A stretch of DNA of 41,104 nt from an uncultured Hyphomicrobiales bacterium (GTDB lineage Bacteria > Pseudomonadota > Alphaproteobacteria > Rhizobiales > Beijerinckiaceae), in contig CAIUWR010000092.1 of the NCBI GenBank assembly GCA_903902915.1, forward strand, positions 1 to 41,104, written 5' to 3'. Position 1 is the stretch's first letter. The number at the start of each line of letters is the position of its first letter. Made by a program: the position numbers and the translations under genes. Shown piece by piece: positions 31,580 to 39,825 of the stretch. Under the pieces are notes generated by a model that did no database searches, was not told the origin of the DNA, and saw nothing but the letters and a program-made list of their open reading frames with translations.

Positions 31580-32434
31580 GTGACCATTACGCAGGAGGTT
31601 CAGACCGACGCCCCGCGTCCCGCGCCCATCATCGAAGTTCGCAACGCCGCGAAACGCTTCTCCGTCAACGGCCAGTCGCTGACGGTCTTCGACGGTGTCT
31701 CCTGCGCCATTCCGCAAGGCGCTTTTCTGTCCATCGTCGGGCCGTCGGGCTGCGGCAAGTCCACCCTGCTGAAACTGATTTCGGGTCTTGAGGCGCCCAG
31801 CGGCGGCGAAATTCTGTTCAACGGCGCCAAGGTCACCGGCCCCGCGCAGGGCATGATCTATGTCTTCCAGCAATATACGAAGTCGATTTTTCCGTGGCGC
31901 ACGGTGATCCAGAACATCGAATTCGGCCTCAACAGCCACAAGAAAAAGCTGTCGCGGAGCGCGCGCGCCGACCTGTGCCGCCATTATGTGAAGCTGGTGG
32001 GGCTCGAAGGCTACGAGAACTATTTCCCCTACCAGCTATCCGGCGGCATGCAGCAGCGCGTCGTCATCGCCCGCGCGCTCATCTGCGAGCCCGCCGTTCT
32101 GCTCATGGACGAGCCCTTCAGCGCAGTGGACGCCCTGACCCGCGCGATTCTTCAGGAATTGCTGCTGAAGATCTGGCAGACCATTCCCGTCACCATTCTC
32201 TTCGTCACCCATGACGTGGAGGAGGCCGTCTTCCTGTCGAGCCGCATCATCTCGCTCAGCAAGTCGCCTGCGAAGATCCATGAGGACGTGGCGATCGACC
32301 TACCCTATCCGCGCGATCAGATCGCCACCCGGGCGGACGAGCGGTTCCATGAGCTGCGCCAACAGCTTTTCGCCAGCATCTTCCTGCAAGAAAAAGGCGG
32401 CGCTCCTGGCGCCTCCCCATCTGTGAAGGCCTGA
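31580..32434 (+). CDS. NitT/TauT-type ABC transporter ATP-binding protein
   Basis: 284 residues from a GTG with GGGAG six bases upstream. Walker A is GPSGCGKST (54-62), the Q-loop lies in YVFQQYTKSIFPW, the ABC signature is LSGGMQQR (153-160), Walker B is LLMDEPFSAVD and the switch His is in FVTHDVEEAVFLSSR. The sequence belongs with nitrate/taurine/aliphatic sulfonate/pyrimidine-precursor importers. It powers uptake through the permease that starts four bases after its stop; the binding protein is encoded 2.3 kb downstream beyond two SDR genes. The ligand is probably a small organic compound used by this cluster. Confidence 0.93.
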   Translation: MTITQEVQTDAPRPAPIIEVRNAAKRFSVNGQSLTVFDGVSCAIPQGAFLSIVGPSGCGKSTLLKLISGLEAPSGGEILFNGAKVTGPAQGMIYVFQQYTKSIFPWRTVIQNIEFGLNSHKKKLSRSARADLCRHYVKLVGLEGYENYFPYQLSGGMQQRVVIARALICEPAVLLMDEPFSAVDALTRAILQELLLKIWQTIPVTILFVTHDVEEAVFLSSRIISLSKSPAKIHEDVAIDLPYPRDQIATRADERFHELRQQLFASIFLQEKGGAPGASPSVKA

Positions 32435-32438
32435 TCCC

Positions 32439-33200
32439 ATGAAAAAGCGCTGGCCCGGATTTCTGCTCATCGTCGTGCTGCTCCTGGCGTGGGAGTTCGC
32501 CTCCGCCAACAGAATGATCGACCCCATCACCTTTCCGCGCGTGAGCGTGATCTTCGCCGCCTGGATGAAGGCGGTGGCGGGAACGGGCGAGTTGACGCGC
32601 CAGCTCATGCCGAGCATGGGACGCATTTTTGCGGGCTTTAGCCTCGCGGCGCTCGTCGCTGTGCCGCTGGGCCTGCTCATGGGCACGATCCCCATGGTCT
32701 ATCGCCTGCTGGAACCGATCACCGAATTCATCCGCCCCATTCCCAGCTCCGCCTATATTCCGGTGGCGATCCTGTTTCTGGGCATTGGCAACGAGATGAA
32801 GATTTTCGTGATCTTTCTGGCCTGTATGTTCCCGATCCTGCTCAACACCTATGGCGGCGTGCGCGGGGTCGATCCGGTGCTGATCGACACGGGGCGCACC
32901 TTCGGCCTGTCGCGGGTGAAGTCGCTGTGGCGGATCATCCTGCCCGCCGCCCTGCCGAACATCCTCACCGGCATGCGCATCAGCCTTGGCATCGCGCTGA
33001 TCGTGGCGGTGGTGGCGGAGATGATCACCGGCAACAGCGGCATCGGCTATTTCATTCTCGACATGCAGCGCATTTTCCGCGTGCCGGAAATGTTCGCTGG
33101 CATCTTCACGCTCGGCCTGCTGGGATTCCTGATCAACTTCGCCTTCCTGCGGGTCGAGGGCCATTTCCTGCGCTGGAGGGGCGCCAGTGTCGAAACCTGA
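32439..33200 (+). CDS. NitT/TauT-type ABC transporter permease
   Basis: 253 residues with about six membrane segments (first: WPGFLLIVVLLLAWEF). The cytoplasmic coupling helix of BPD_transp_1 permeases is visible at about 148-180: DTGRTFGLSRVKSLWRIILP followed by AALPNILTGMRISLG. It forms the inner-membrane channel with the ATPase above. The GTG of the next SDR gene lies inside its last codons (14-base overlap). Confidence 0.92.
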   Translation: MKKRWPGFLLIVVLLLAWEFASANRMIDPITFPRVSVIFAAWMKAVAGTGELTRQLMPSMGRIFAGFSLAALVAVPLGLLMGTIPMVYRLLEPITEFIRPIPSSAYIPVAILFLGIGNEMKIFVIFLACMFPILLNTYGGVRGVDPVLIDTGRTFGLSRVKSLWRIILPAALPNILTGMRISLGIALIVAVVAEMITGNSGIGYFILDMQRIFRVPEMFAGIFTLGLLGFLINFAFLRVEGHFLRWRGASVET

Positions 33201-33921
33201 CGAGAAAGGCGCGGTCTGCGTCACAGGCGCTGCGGGCGGCATAGGGGTCGCGCTTGTGCGCCGCTTGCTGGATGAGGGCTATGGGGTCAGCGCCTGGGAC
33301 ATGGCGCCGGGACCGCTGGCGCAGATCACGGACGAACATCTCGTTTTCGAGACGCTGGATGTGCGCGATGGCGCGGCGATGAAGGGGGCCGCGCAGCGAG
33401 CGCAAGCGCGCTTCGGATTCGTTCATGGGCTGGTGTCGCTGGCCGCGATCTATCGCACCCAGCCCTTTCTGGACATCGACGACGCGACCTTTGATCTGCA
33501 TTTCAGCATCAACCTGAAGGGCAGCCTGCTGGCGGCGCAGGCGGTGCTTCCGCTTATGCGTGCGCGCAAGTCGGGCGCCATTGTGCTGTTTTCCTCATCG
33601 TTGGCGCGCAATGGCGGGACGAACTCCGCCGCCTATGCGGCGACCAAGGGCGGCGTCCTGGGCCTCATGCGCTCCATGGCTCTGGACGTGGCGGGCGACA
33701 ATGTGCGGGTCAACGCCGTCTCACCGGCCATCGCGGACACGGCCATGCCACGCGGCAATCTGGATGACGCCATGCTCACCGCTCGCGCCGCCGCCAATCC
33801 CATGGGCCGGCTGGGCTCGCCGCGGGACATGGCCGAGGCCGCCCTGTTCCTGCTGGACAAGGAGAATGGCTTCATGACCGGCCAGGACATTCGCGTCACC
33901 GGCGGCGCGCTGCTGTTTTGA
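33187..33921 (+). CDS. Short-chain dehydrogenase/reductase (SDR 2)
   Basis: 244 residues from a GTG that overlaps the permease gene by 14 bases. Cofactor motif TGAAGGIG (13-20), catalytic Ser in LFSSSLARNGG and Tyr-X3-Lys in AAYAATKGG are intact, with the C-terminal MTGQDIRVTGG typical of classical SDRs. The usual NNAG reads LVSLAAIY here, a weak match to the structural motif. It is embedded in an ABC importer operon, so it may oxidise or reduce the imported compound. The substrate is unknown. Confidence 0.9.
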   Translation: MSKPDEKGAVCVTGAAGGIGVALVRRLLDEGYGVSAWDMAPGPLAQITDEHLVFETLDVRDGAAMKGAAQRAQARFGFVHGLVSLAAIYRTQPFLDIDDATFDLHFSINLKGSLLAAQAVLPLMRARKSGAIVLFSSSLARNGGTNSAAYAATKGGVLGLMRSMALDVAGDNVRVNAVSPAIADTAMPRGNLDDAMLTARAAANPMGRLGSPRDMAEAALFLLDKENGFMTGQDIRVTGGALLF

Positions 33922-33932
33922 AGGGGCTCTCC

Positions 33933-34673
33933 ATGCAGGTGATCATCACGGGAGCGGCGAGCGGCATCGGGCGAGCGAGCGCGCTGCGCCTGGGACGGCG
34001 CATGAAGGTTGTCGTGGCGGACCGGAACATTGAAGGCGCGCGCCAAGTTGCAGGTGAGATCGAGGCTGCGGGCGGGGTGGCGCTGGGCGTCGAGGTGGAC
34101 GTGACGCGCCGCGCCAGCGTCGCCGCCATGGTGGCGAGCGCACGCAAGGCCTTTGGGCCGGTGGATGCGCTCTTCGCCAATGCGGGCGTCAATCGGCGCA
34201 ACCCGGTTGACCAAATTTCGGAAAGCGACTGGGATCTGATGATGGACACCCATGTGAAGGGCGTCTTCCTGTGCTGTCAGGCGGTGCTGGGCGAGATGGT
34301 GGAGCGGGGCAAGGGCGCCATCGTCAACACCTCTTCCGATTTCGCCATCATGGGGGTTGCGGGCAACGCGACCTATACCTCGGCGAAAACCGCGATCTAT
34401 TCCCTCACCAAAGCCATCGCCACCGAGTTCACGCCCAAGGGAATCCGTGTGAACGCCATCGGGCCAGGGCCTATCGACACGCCGCTGCTGGCTTCCGGCC
34501 GCAACGACGAACAGCATGCCGCGCTAAAGCAGAAGTTCGCCGCCGCCTTGCCGCTGGGCCGCATGGGCCAGCCCGAAGATGTGGCCTTTGTGGTGGATTT
34601 TCTGCTGAGCGAGCGCGCGTCCTATATTTCGGGCCAGATCTTGCATCCCAATGGTGGGCAGCTGATGTGGTGA
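33933..34673 (+). CDS. Short-chain dehydrogenase/reductase (SDR 3)
   Basis: 246 residues from the ATG at 33933, preferred to the TTG at 33918 because AGGGG lies six bases upstream. Cofactor motif TGAASGIG (6-13), ANAG, catalytic Ser in VNTSSDFAI and Tyr-X3-Lys in ATYTSAKTA are present, ending SGQILHPNGGQ. It differs clearly from SDR 2, so the pair could catalyse two oxidation steps or opposite stereochemistry. It follows SDR 2 by 11 bases and precedes the binding-protein gene by 29. Confidence 0.91.
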   Translation: MQVIITGAASGIGRASALRLGRRMKVVVADRNIEGARQVAGEIEAAGGVALGVEVDVTRRASVAAMVASARKAFGPVDALFANAGVNRRNPVDQISESDWDLMMDTHVKGVFLCCQAVLGEMVERGKGAIVNTSSDFAIMGVAGNATYTSAKTAIYSLTKAIATEFTPKGIRVNAIGPGPIDTPLLASGRNDEQHAALKQKFAAALPLGRMGQPEDVAFVVDFLLSERASYISGQILHPNGGQLMW

Positions 34674-34702
34674 TCCGCTGCGGCGGGCATGAGGGAGGCA
34701 GT

Positions 34703-35662
34703 ATGAAAACGAGACTGTTGGTTGCGGCGCTTGTCGCCACGTTGATGGGGGCGGGCTCCGGCTCCGCGCTCGCCGCCGAGAAGGTGAAGGCCGGCATTCT
34801 GAAAATGGCGGCGCTGACCAATCTATGGGTCGCCAAGGAGGCCGGCATCTTCGCGAAGAACGGGCTCGATGTGGAGTTGGTGGAGTTCCGCAACGGCAAC
34901 GAGGCGATCAACGCCCATCGCGCAGGTTCGGTCGATTTCGTCCTCTCCATCCCCGGCACGGCCATGACGGCCACCGAGCGCGGCTTCGATCTCGTTTTGC
35001 TGACCCAGAACGAGGCCGCCAAAGCGCAGGGGCCGGACGCTGGCTCGATCATGGTTCTGGCGGATTCGCCCTACAATTCCCTCGCCGATCTCGCCGGCAA
35101 GCGCATCGCCGTGTCGGCGCTGCATAGCCAGATGTCGGTCGCGACTCAGGTGGCGCTGACCAAGGGCGGCGCCGACATGAAGGATATGCAGATCATGGAA
35201 ATGCCGCTGCCCAGCATGGGCGATGCGCTGAAGTCGAAGCAGGTGGACGCGGTGGCCCTTCTCGACCCCTGGGTGACGCAACTGCAAACGACGGGCGTGG
35301 CGCGTAACCTGTCATGGCTATATGTGGATTCCATTCCAGAACAGCCCATCGGCGCCTGGTACGCCACCAGCGGCTTCCTCGCCAAGAAGAAGGATGTCGC
35401 CATGGCCTTCGTGAAATCCGTTCAGGAAGCCATTGACTATATGAAAGCTGATGAAGCGCGCGCGCGCAAGAATGTAGCGCTCTTCACCGGGCTCGATCCG
35501 AAGCTGACCGAGGCCATGCCGCTGAACAATTGGGACTACCGCATCAGCCCCGCCCGCTGGCAGGCGACCATCGACATGATGGTGAAGAGCGGCGAGTTGC
35601 AGCAGGCGCACAAGGTCGATGAATATATCTCGGATGTTTCGCGACAGTTCGTGGTGCAATAA
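34703..35662 (+). CDS. NitT/TauT-type periplasmic substrate-binding protein
   Basis: 319 residues from the ATG at 34703 (GGGAGG upstream). Sec signal peptide MKTRLLVAALVATLMGAGS then GSALAA, mature from about EKVKAG. The family 3 bilobal fold is visible: LTNLWVAKEAGIFAKNGLDV at the start, FVLSIPGTAMTATERGFD, then LADLAGKRIAVSALHSQ and VDAVALLDPWVTQLQTTG. It is the ligand-capturing partner of the ATPase and permease at 31.6-33.2 kb, being the last gene of the same operon. A strong shared terminator follows. The ligand is unknown; sulfonates, nitrate, or pyrimidine-like compounds are typical for the family. Confidence 0.92.
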   Translation: MKTRLLVAALVATLMGAGSGSALAAEKVKAGILKMAALTNLWVAKEAGIFAKNGLDVELVEFRNGNEAINAHRAGSVDFVLSIPGTAMTATERGFDLVLLTQNEAAKAQGPDAGSIMVLADSPYNSLADLAGKRIAVSALHSQMSVATQVALTKGGADMKDMQIMEMPLPSMGDALKSKQVDAVALLDPWVTQLQTTGVARNLSWLYVDSIPEQPIGAWYATSGFLAKKKDVAMAFVKSVQEAIDYMKADEARARKNVALFTGLDPKLTEAMPLNNWDYRISPARWQATIDMMVKSGELQQAHKVDEYISDVSRQFVVQ

Positions 35663-35670
35663 AATACGCC

Positions 35671-35700
35671 GGAGCGCTTTCGATTCAACGAAAGCGCTCC
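35671..35700. terminator. Bidirectional stem-loop between the transporter operon and thrS
   Basis: GGAGCGCTTTCG (35671-35682) and CGAAAGCGCTCC (35689-35700) form a perfect 12-bp stem around ATTCAA. It lies 8 bases after one stop and 11 bases from the convergent thrS stop, so it probably ends transcription from both sides, although neither side has a long T tract. Confidence 0.75.
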
Positions 35701-35711
35701 ACGCCTGCGCC

Positions 35712-37649
35712 TCACTCGCCGCGCTGCACGTCCGGCGCGATCGCCTCTGACGAGAGCAACGCCAGCGCGTCGTCCAGCGTCATGGGCGTCTGGTTCTGCG
35801 AGCCGAGGCGGCGCATGGAGACGGTGCGTTCGGCCGCCTCCTTCTTGCCCAGAACCAGCAGCACCGGAACCTTGGCGAGCGAATGTTCGCGCACCTTGTA
35901 GGTGATCTTCTCGTTGCGCAGATCCATCTCGACCCGCAGGCCGAGCTTGCGCGCCGCCGCCACCACTTCCATGGCGTAATGATCGGCTTCCTGCGTGATC
36001 GTCGCGACGACGATTTGCAGCGGCGAGAGCCACAGCGGCAGATGGCCCGCGTAATGCTCGATCAGGATGCCGGTGAAGCGCTCCAGCGAACCGAACATGG
36101 CGCGATGCACCATCACGGGCGTGGTCTTCTCGCTTTCGGCGGAGATGTAGAAAGCGCCGAAACGGCCCGGCAGGTTGAAGTCCACCTGCGTCGTGCCGCA
36201 CTGCCACTCGCGCCCGATGGCGTCGCGCAATGTATATTCGAGTTTGGGACCATAAAAGGCGCCCTCGCCCGGATTGATTCCTGTCTTCATGCCGCGCTCG
36301 GTGAGCACGTCGAGCACGCGGCCAAGGGCGGCTTCGGCCTTGTCCCAGGCGTCGTCCGAACCCACGCGCTTTTCGGGGCGGGTGGAGAGCTTCACCACCA
36401 CGTCCTCGAAGCCGAAGTCCTTGTAGATGGACATGATGAGGTCGTTGACCTTCATCGCCTCGTCCATGATCTGGTCTTCGGTGCAGAAAATATGCGCGTC
36501 GTCCTGCGTGAATGCGCGCACGCGCATCACCCCATGCAGCGCGCCCGACGGCTCATAGCGATGCACGACGCCGAATTCCGCGATCTTCATCGGCAGGTCG
36601 CGATAGGACTTCAGCCCGTTCTTGAAGATCTGCACATGGCCGGGACAGTTCATCGGCTTCAGGGCGAAGACGCGCTCGTCCTCGGTCTGGGTGACGAACA
36701 TGTTCTCGCGATAGGTCTGCCAATGGCCCGAGGTCTCCCACAGGGCCCGGTCGAGCACCTGCGGCGTGTTCACCTCGATATAGCCGGACGCCTGCTGGCG
36801 GCGGCGCATGTAGGAAATGAGCGCCTGGAACAGGGTCCAGCCCTTGGGATGCCAGAAGACCGTGCCCGGCCCCTCTTCCTGGAAATGGAACAGATCCATT
36901 TCGCGGCCAAGGCGGCGATGGTCGCGGCGCTCGGCCTCTTCGATCTGCTTGAGATAGGCGTCAAGGTCTTCCTGCTTGGCGAAGGCTGTGCCGTAGATGC
37001 GGCTCAGCATGGGCCGCGTGCTGTCGCCGCGCCAATAGGCGCCCGCCACCTTCATCAACTTGAAGGCCGCGCCGATCTTGCCGGTGGAGGTCATGTGCGG
37101 GCCGCGGCACAGGTCCATCCAGTCGCCCTGGCGGTACATCTTGAGGTCTTGATCGGCGGGGATGGTCTCGACCAGCTCCACCTTGAAGGCCTCGCCCTTC
37201 TTCTCGAAATGGGAAATGGCGTCGGCGCGCGACCAGACTTCCTTGGTGAAGGGCGCGTCGCGCGCGATCAGCTCGCGCATCTTCTTCTCGATCGCCTCGA
37301 AATCGTCGGGCGTGAAGGGCGTCTCGCGGAAGAAATCGTAATAGAAGCCATTCTCGATCACCGGGCCGATGGTGACCTGCGTGCCCGGATAGAGCGCCTG
37401 CACCGCTTCGGCGAGCACATGGGCGCAATCGTGGCGGATGAGTTCGAGCGCGCGGGGATCGTCGCGGCTGACGAATTCGATTTTGGCGTCCTGATGGATG
37501 GGATCGGCGAGATCGACCACCGCGCCATCCAGAGCCATGGCGACGGTGCGCTTGGCCAGCGACGGGGAGATGGATTTGGCGATCTCGAAGCCGGAGACGC
37601 CGGGTTCGAACTGACGCTGCGCGCCATCGGGGAAAGTGACGGAAATCAT
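35712..37649 (-). CDS. thrS: Threonyl-tRNA synthetase
   Basis: 645 residues, normal length. It charges tRNA-Thr with threonine in the cytosol. N-terminal TGS domain (1-62), editing domain with HDCAH (74-78), class II catalytic core with Zn-binding MNCPGH and motif 2 [18 protein letters not shown], then the C-terminal anticodon-binding domain (about 540-635). AGGAG lies just before the ATG at 37649, and a hairpin with an anticodon-like loop lies upstream (37670-37687). This core gene marks the right border of the accessory catabolic region. Confidence 0.97.
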   Translation of the reverse strand: MISVTFPDGAQRQFEPGVSGFEIAKSISPSLAKRTVAMALDGAVVDLADPIHQDAKIEFVSRDDPRALELIRHDCAHVLAEAVQALYPGTQVTIGPVIENGFYYDFFRETPFTPDDFEAIEKKMRELIARDAPFTKEVWSRADAISHFEKKGEAFKVELVETIPADQDLKMYRQGDWMDLCRGPHMTSTGKIGAAFKLMKVAGAYWRGDSTRPMLSRIYGTAFAKQEDLDAYLKQIEEAERRDHRRLGREMDLFHFQEEGPGTVFWHPKGWTLFQALISYMRRRQQASGYIEVNTPQVLDRALWETSGHWQTYRENMFVTQTEDERVFALKPMNCPGHVQIFKNGLKSYRDLPMKIAEFGVVHRYEPSGALHGVMRVRAFTQDDAHIFCTEDQIMDEAMKVNDLIMSIYKDFGFEDVVVKLSTRPEKRVGSDDAWDKAEAALGRVLDVLTERGMKTGINPGEGAFYGPKLEYTLRDAIGREWQCGTTQVDFNLPGRFGAFYISAESEKTTPVMVHRAMFGSLERFTGILIEHYAGHLPLWLSPLQIVVATITQEADHYAMEVVAAARKLGLRVEMDLRNEKITYKVREHSLAKVPVLLVLGKKEAAERTVSMRRLGSQNQTPMTLDDALALLSSEAIAPDVQRGE

Positions 37650-37669
37650 AAGCGCTCCTGTGGCTCACT

Positions 37670-37687
37670 CGCCGATACGAGTCGGCG
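37670..37687 (-). promoter_or_regulatory. thrS leader hairpin resembling a tRNA-Thr anticodon arm
   Basis: On the coding (-) strand CGCCGA and TCGGCG form a 6-bp stem around CTCGTA. CGT in the loop, a threonine anticodon triplet, lies at about -30 to -28 from the thrS ATG, just ahead of the AGGAG ribosome site. E. coli thrS is autoregulated by the synthetase binding a similar anticodon-like hairpin in its leader. Similar control here is inferred. Confidence 0.45.
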
Positions 37688-37704
37688 TAAGCGGATGATG
37701 CGCT

Positions 37705-37733
37705 TCTATAGCGGCGGGGCGCCTTCAGGGCAA
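37705..37733 (-). promoter_or_regulatory. Probable sigma-70 promoter of thrS
   Basis: On the - strand TTGCCC (37733-37728) and TATAGA (37710-37705) are separated by exactly 17 bases, four of six matches in each box. Transcription would start near 37698, giving a leader of about 50 bases that contains the anticodon-like hairpin. Confidence 0.5.
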
Positions 37734-37777
37734 CGCGGGGGCGTCCTGGATATTTCGGTAGGCAAAACGGCCCCCGC

Positions 37778-37793
37778 GCCCCCATATGGGGGC
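37778..37793. repeat. 16-base perfect palindrome at the yidD start
   Basis: GCCCCCATATGGGGGC is fully self-complementary, and GGCCCCC (37769-37775) can also pair with GGGGGCC (37788-37794). It covers the first possible ATG of yidD (37786) and lies just before the second (37795), so it could bind a dimeric regulator or mask the start in mRNA. Confidence 0.5.
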
Positions 37794-37794
37794 C

Positions 37795-38130
37795 ATGGTC
37801 GGTCCAATCTCCCGTAGCGCGCGATATGGCGCGCATCTGCTGCTGCGCTTCTACCAGCTCACCCTGTCGGCGGTGATCGGACGCTGGTGCAGGCACATGC
37901 CCTCCTGCTCCAGCTACATGGACGAGGCCATCCAGCGCCATGGCCTGTGGGCGGGCGGCTGGATGGGAACCGCGCGCCTGTGCCGCTGCCAGCCCTGGGG
38001 GACCAGCGGCTATGACCCAGTGCCGGAGGGCTTGCCTGAGAAGGCGGGCGTTTTGACGCCATGGCGTTATGGAAAGTGGCGGGGGCCGTTGGTTTGTGAG
38101 GGGGCGGAGGGGAAGGCGTCGCACGATTGA
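37795..38130 (+). CDS. yidD: Membrane protein insertion efficiency factor YidD
   Basis: 111 residues from the ATG at 37795; the ATG at 37786 inside the palindrome would give 114. The family signature is complete: LLLRFYQLTLS, CRHMPSCSSYMDEAIQRHG and RLCRCQPWGTSGYDPVP. YidD is a small inner-membrane-associated protein that helps YidC insert membrane proteins. The Cys-rich core is intact; the C-terminal 25 residues are a poorly conserved tail. It usually sits by rpmH-rnpA-yidC, but here it stands alone beside thrS, as seen in some alphaproteobacteria. Confidence 0.92.
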   Translation: MVGPISRSARYGAHLLLRFYQLTLSAVIGRWCRHMPSCSSYMDEAIQRHGLWAGGWMGTARLCRCQPWGTSGYDPVPEGLPEKAGVLTPWRYGKWRGPLVCEGAEGKASHD

Positions 38131-38396
38131 ATTAAGCTTTAACTTGGCAAATTTGTCCGCAATCTTCAGACCAAGCTTGCGCTCAGGCCTGCATCGCGCC
38201 TTACCGTCCATTTGGGGAAACGAAGGTCCGCGCGCCCAAACTTTGCTCAATGACGAGATCGGCTGCGCGGGCAAGTTCGCCGAATCGATGAACTTTGGTG
38301 GCGAAGGCGCGACAATTGTCCCGAAAGCCTTCGTCGTCCGCACCTGTCCGCCTGTCGCCAACAAACTCATAGTGCTCAACGGGCAAGCCCGCAGTC
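38131..38396. other. 266-base region between convergent yidD and DUF2325 genes
   Basis: The yidD-proximal part is comparatively A/T-rich (AATTAAGCTTTAACTTGG), with AAGCTT present twice about 40 bases apart. A - strand frame of 84 codons (38201-38455) overlaps the end of the DUF2325 gene by 58 bases and lacks a good start, so I do not call it. No clear terminator hairpin was seen. Confidence 0.4.
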
Positions 38397-39659
38397 TCAG
38401 AACCGCCCCACCTCTGGCCCAGGCGCCTGCGCCAGAACGCGCAAAAGGCTTCCAAGTCCGCTGCGGGGAAGCGGGATGTAGGGTTTCTCCGCCTGCTTGC
38501 AGAATTTCTTGATGGTCGCGACGGCGCTGTGCCCCACGCAATCCAGGGGAAACAAGACGAACTGCGCTTGGCTGATCAGACCCGGCAACAGGCTCAAGGC
38601 CTCAGATTGCCCCCCATCATGGTGCAGAAACGTGGCGCCTGTCTTTTGGACTTCCGATTTCAGCGTGGCGATATGATGGGTGCGCCCGCCAACATAAAGA
38701 AACCGAACGCCCGAGAGATCCCGCCGCGCCTCTTGCTCCGGCGTTGCATGACCTTGCAGGCGCTGGATCATATCTTCGAGTGAACCAAGCTCATCGATCA
38801 GCGCGGCTTCGCTGCGCGACAAACGCTGCAACTCTTGCGACAGCCGCTCACGCTCGTCGCGCCAGGCCTGTTGTTTCTTTTCCAACGCCGCCAGCCGTAT
38901 CAATTGGCTTTCCAACTTGGCGCGCAGGTGATCGGTGGCGTCGGAGAGAACGCCGACTGAGTCGTTGATGCGCCGCCCCGGCTGCCGTTCACGCAGGCGT
39001 TCCATCACCAGCGCATCATAGGCCCTGGCTTTTTCATCTCGCTCCAGAGCCACCATCTGAATGCGCTTTTCCTGTCGAGCCACCTTGTCGTTCAGGGCGG
39101 CGACTTCGGCTTCGAGTTCCGCAAGTCTACGAATATCCGCACGATTGGCCGAACCAATGAGATGCGACAGCATATGCACCTCGCCAAAGATTTGACGAAG
39201 CGCCATTCCATCGGTCGCGGGGTGGGTTACGCAGGCCCAATAAGCCCCGGGAATATCCCCTTCAGCCTTCACCGCGCTCCAGAGCGCAAGAATGTCCTGC
39301 CCGTTTTTGGCGGGCGTGAACTTGCGCACAATGGCTGCGTGACGCGTGTCCAGAGATTTATTCAAAAGCTTGCCGAGGGCGTCGTTCCGCCCCGCCAGTC
39401 GCATCCCTTCCGTATGAATATCGTGGTCGGACCATTTCGCGGCGGACGAACCTGCGGCCTTGACGACAATCCGTCGCAATTCATTGGCGGTCAGACAGGT
39501 GCCGATGACCGAGCAATGAAGGTAGGTGCTGAGATCCCAGAGCTTGCGGCGCGACTGGCCAAGCGAGGCCTCGAACGTCAGGTGAGAAGGCGGCGCAAAA
39601 TACTGATGCCGCAGGGCGTTCTTGCCTGGGCTCAATGTCTTGAAAGGATAATTGACCAT
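38397..39659 (-). CDS. DUF2325 domain protein with long coiled coil
   Basis: 420 residues from an ATG with GGGGG about 10 bases upstream. The N-terminal third (40-180: LWDLSTYLHCSVIGTCLTAN onward) is helical and of unknown role. Residues about 185-315 are a strong heptad-type coiled coil (ELEAEVAALNDKVARQEKRI onward), so it should oligomerise. The C-terminal 90 residues are DUF2325: VRFLYVGGRTHHIATLK, FLHHDGG and PLDCVGHSA, with Cys and His that could bind a metal or a thiol. The function of DUF2325 is not established. It stands alone between two intergenic regions. Confidence 0.85.
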   Translation of the reverse strand: MVNYPFKTLSPGKNALRHQYFAPPSHLTFEASLGQSRRKLWDLSTYLHCSVIGTCLTANELRRIVVKAAGSSAAKWSDHDIHTEGMRLAGRNDALGKLLNKSLDTRHAAIVRKFTPAKNGQDILALWSAVKAEGDIPGAYWACVTHPATDGMALRQIFGEVHMLSHLIGSANRADIRRLAELEAEVAALNDKVARQEKRIQMVALERDEKARAYDALVMERLRERQPGRRINDSVGVLSDATDHLRAKLESQLIRLAALEKKQQAWRDERERLSQELQRLSRSEAALIDELGSLEDMIQRLQGHATPEQEARRDLSGVRFLYVGGRTHHIATLKSEVQKTGATFLHHDGGQSEALSLLPGLISQAQFVLFPLDCVGHSAVATIKKFCKQAEKPYIPLPRSGLGSLLRVLAQAPGPEVGRF

Positions 39660-39825
39660 AACATTTTACCCCCAACAGGCCGGTGAAGCTTGACTGACGG
39701 ATGGCTGCGCAGAGGTGGCCTCAGACGCGCCGAAGCCGATCAATTCCGGGCGGCGTCAAACCCGCGCCCGTCGAGACGGCGGTGCGAACGACCCGGCGCA
39801 GAGCGTTTTCTCGACTTCGCCAAAC

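Noticed and set aside
38201-38455. 84-codon - strand frame after the DUF2325 gene.
   Set aside because: Its ATG lies 58 bases inside the DUF2325 gene without a ribosome site, and no family is recognised. It is not excluded, but not supported either.
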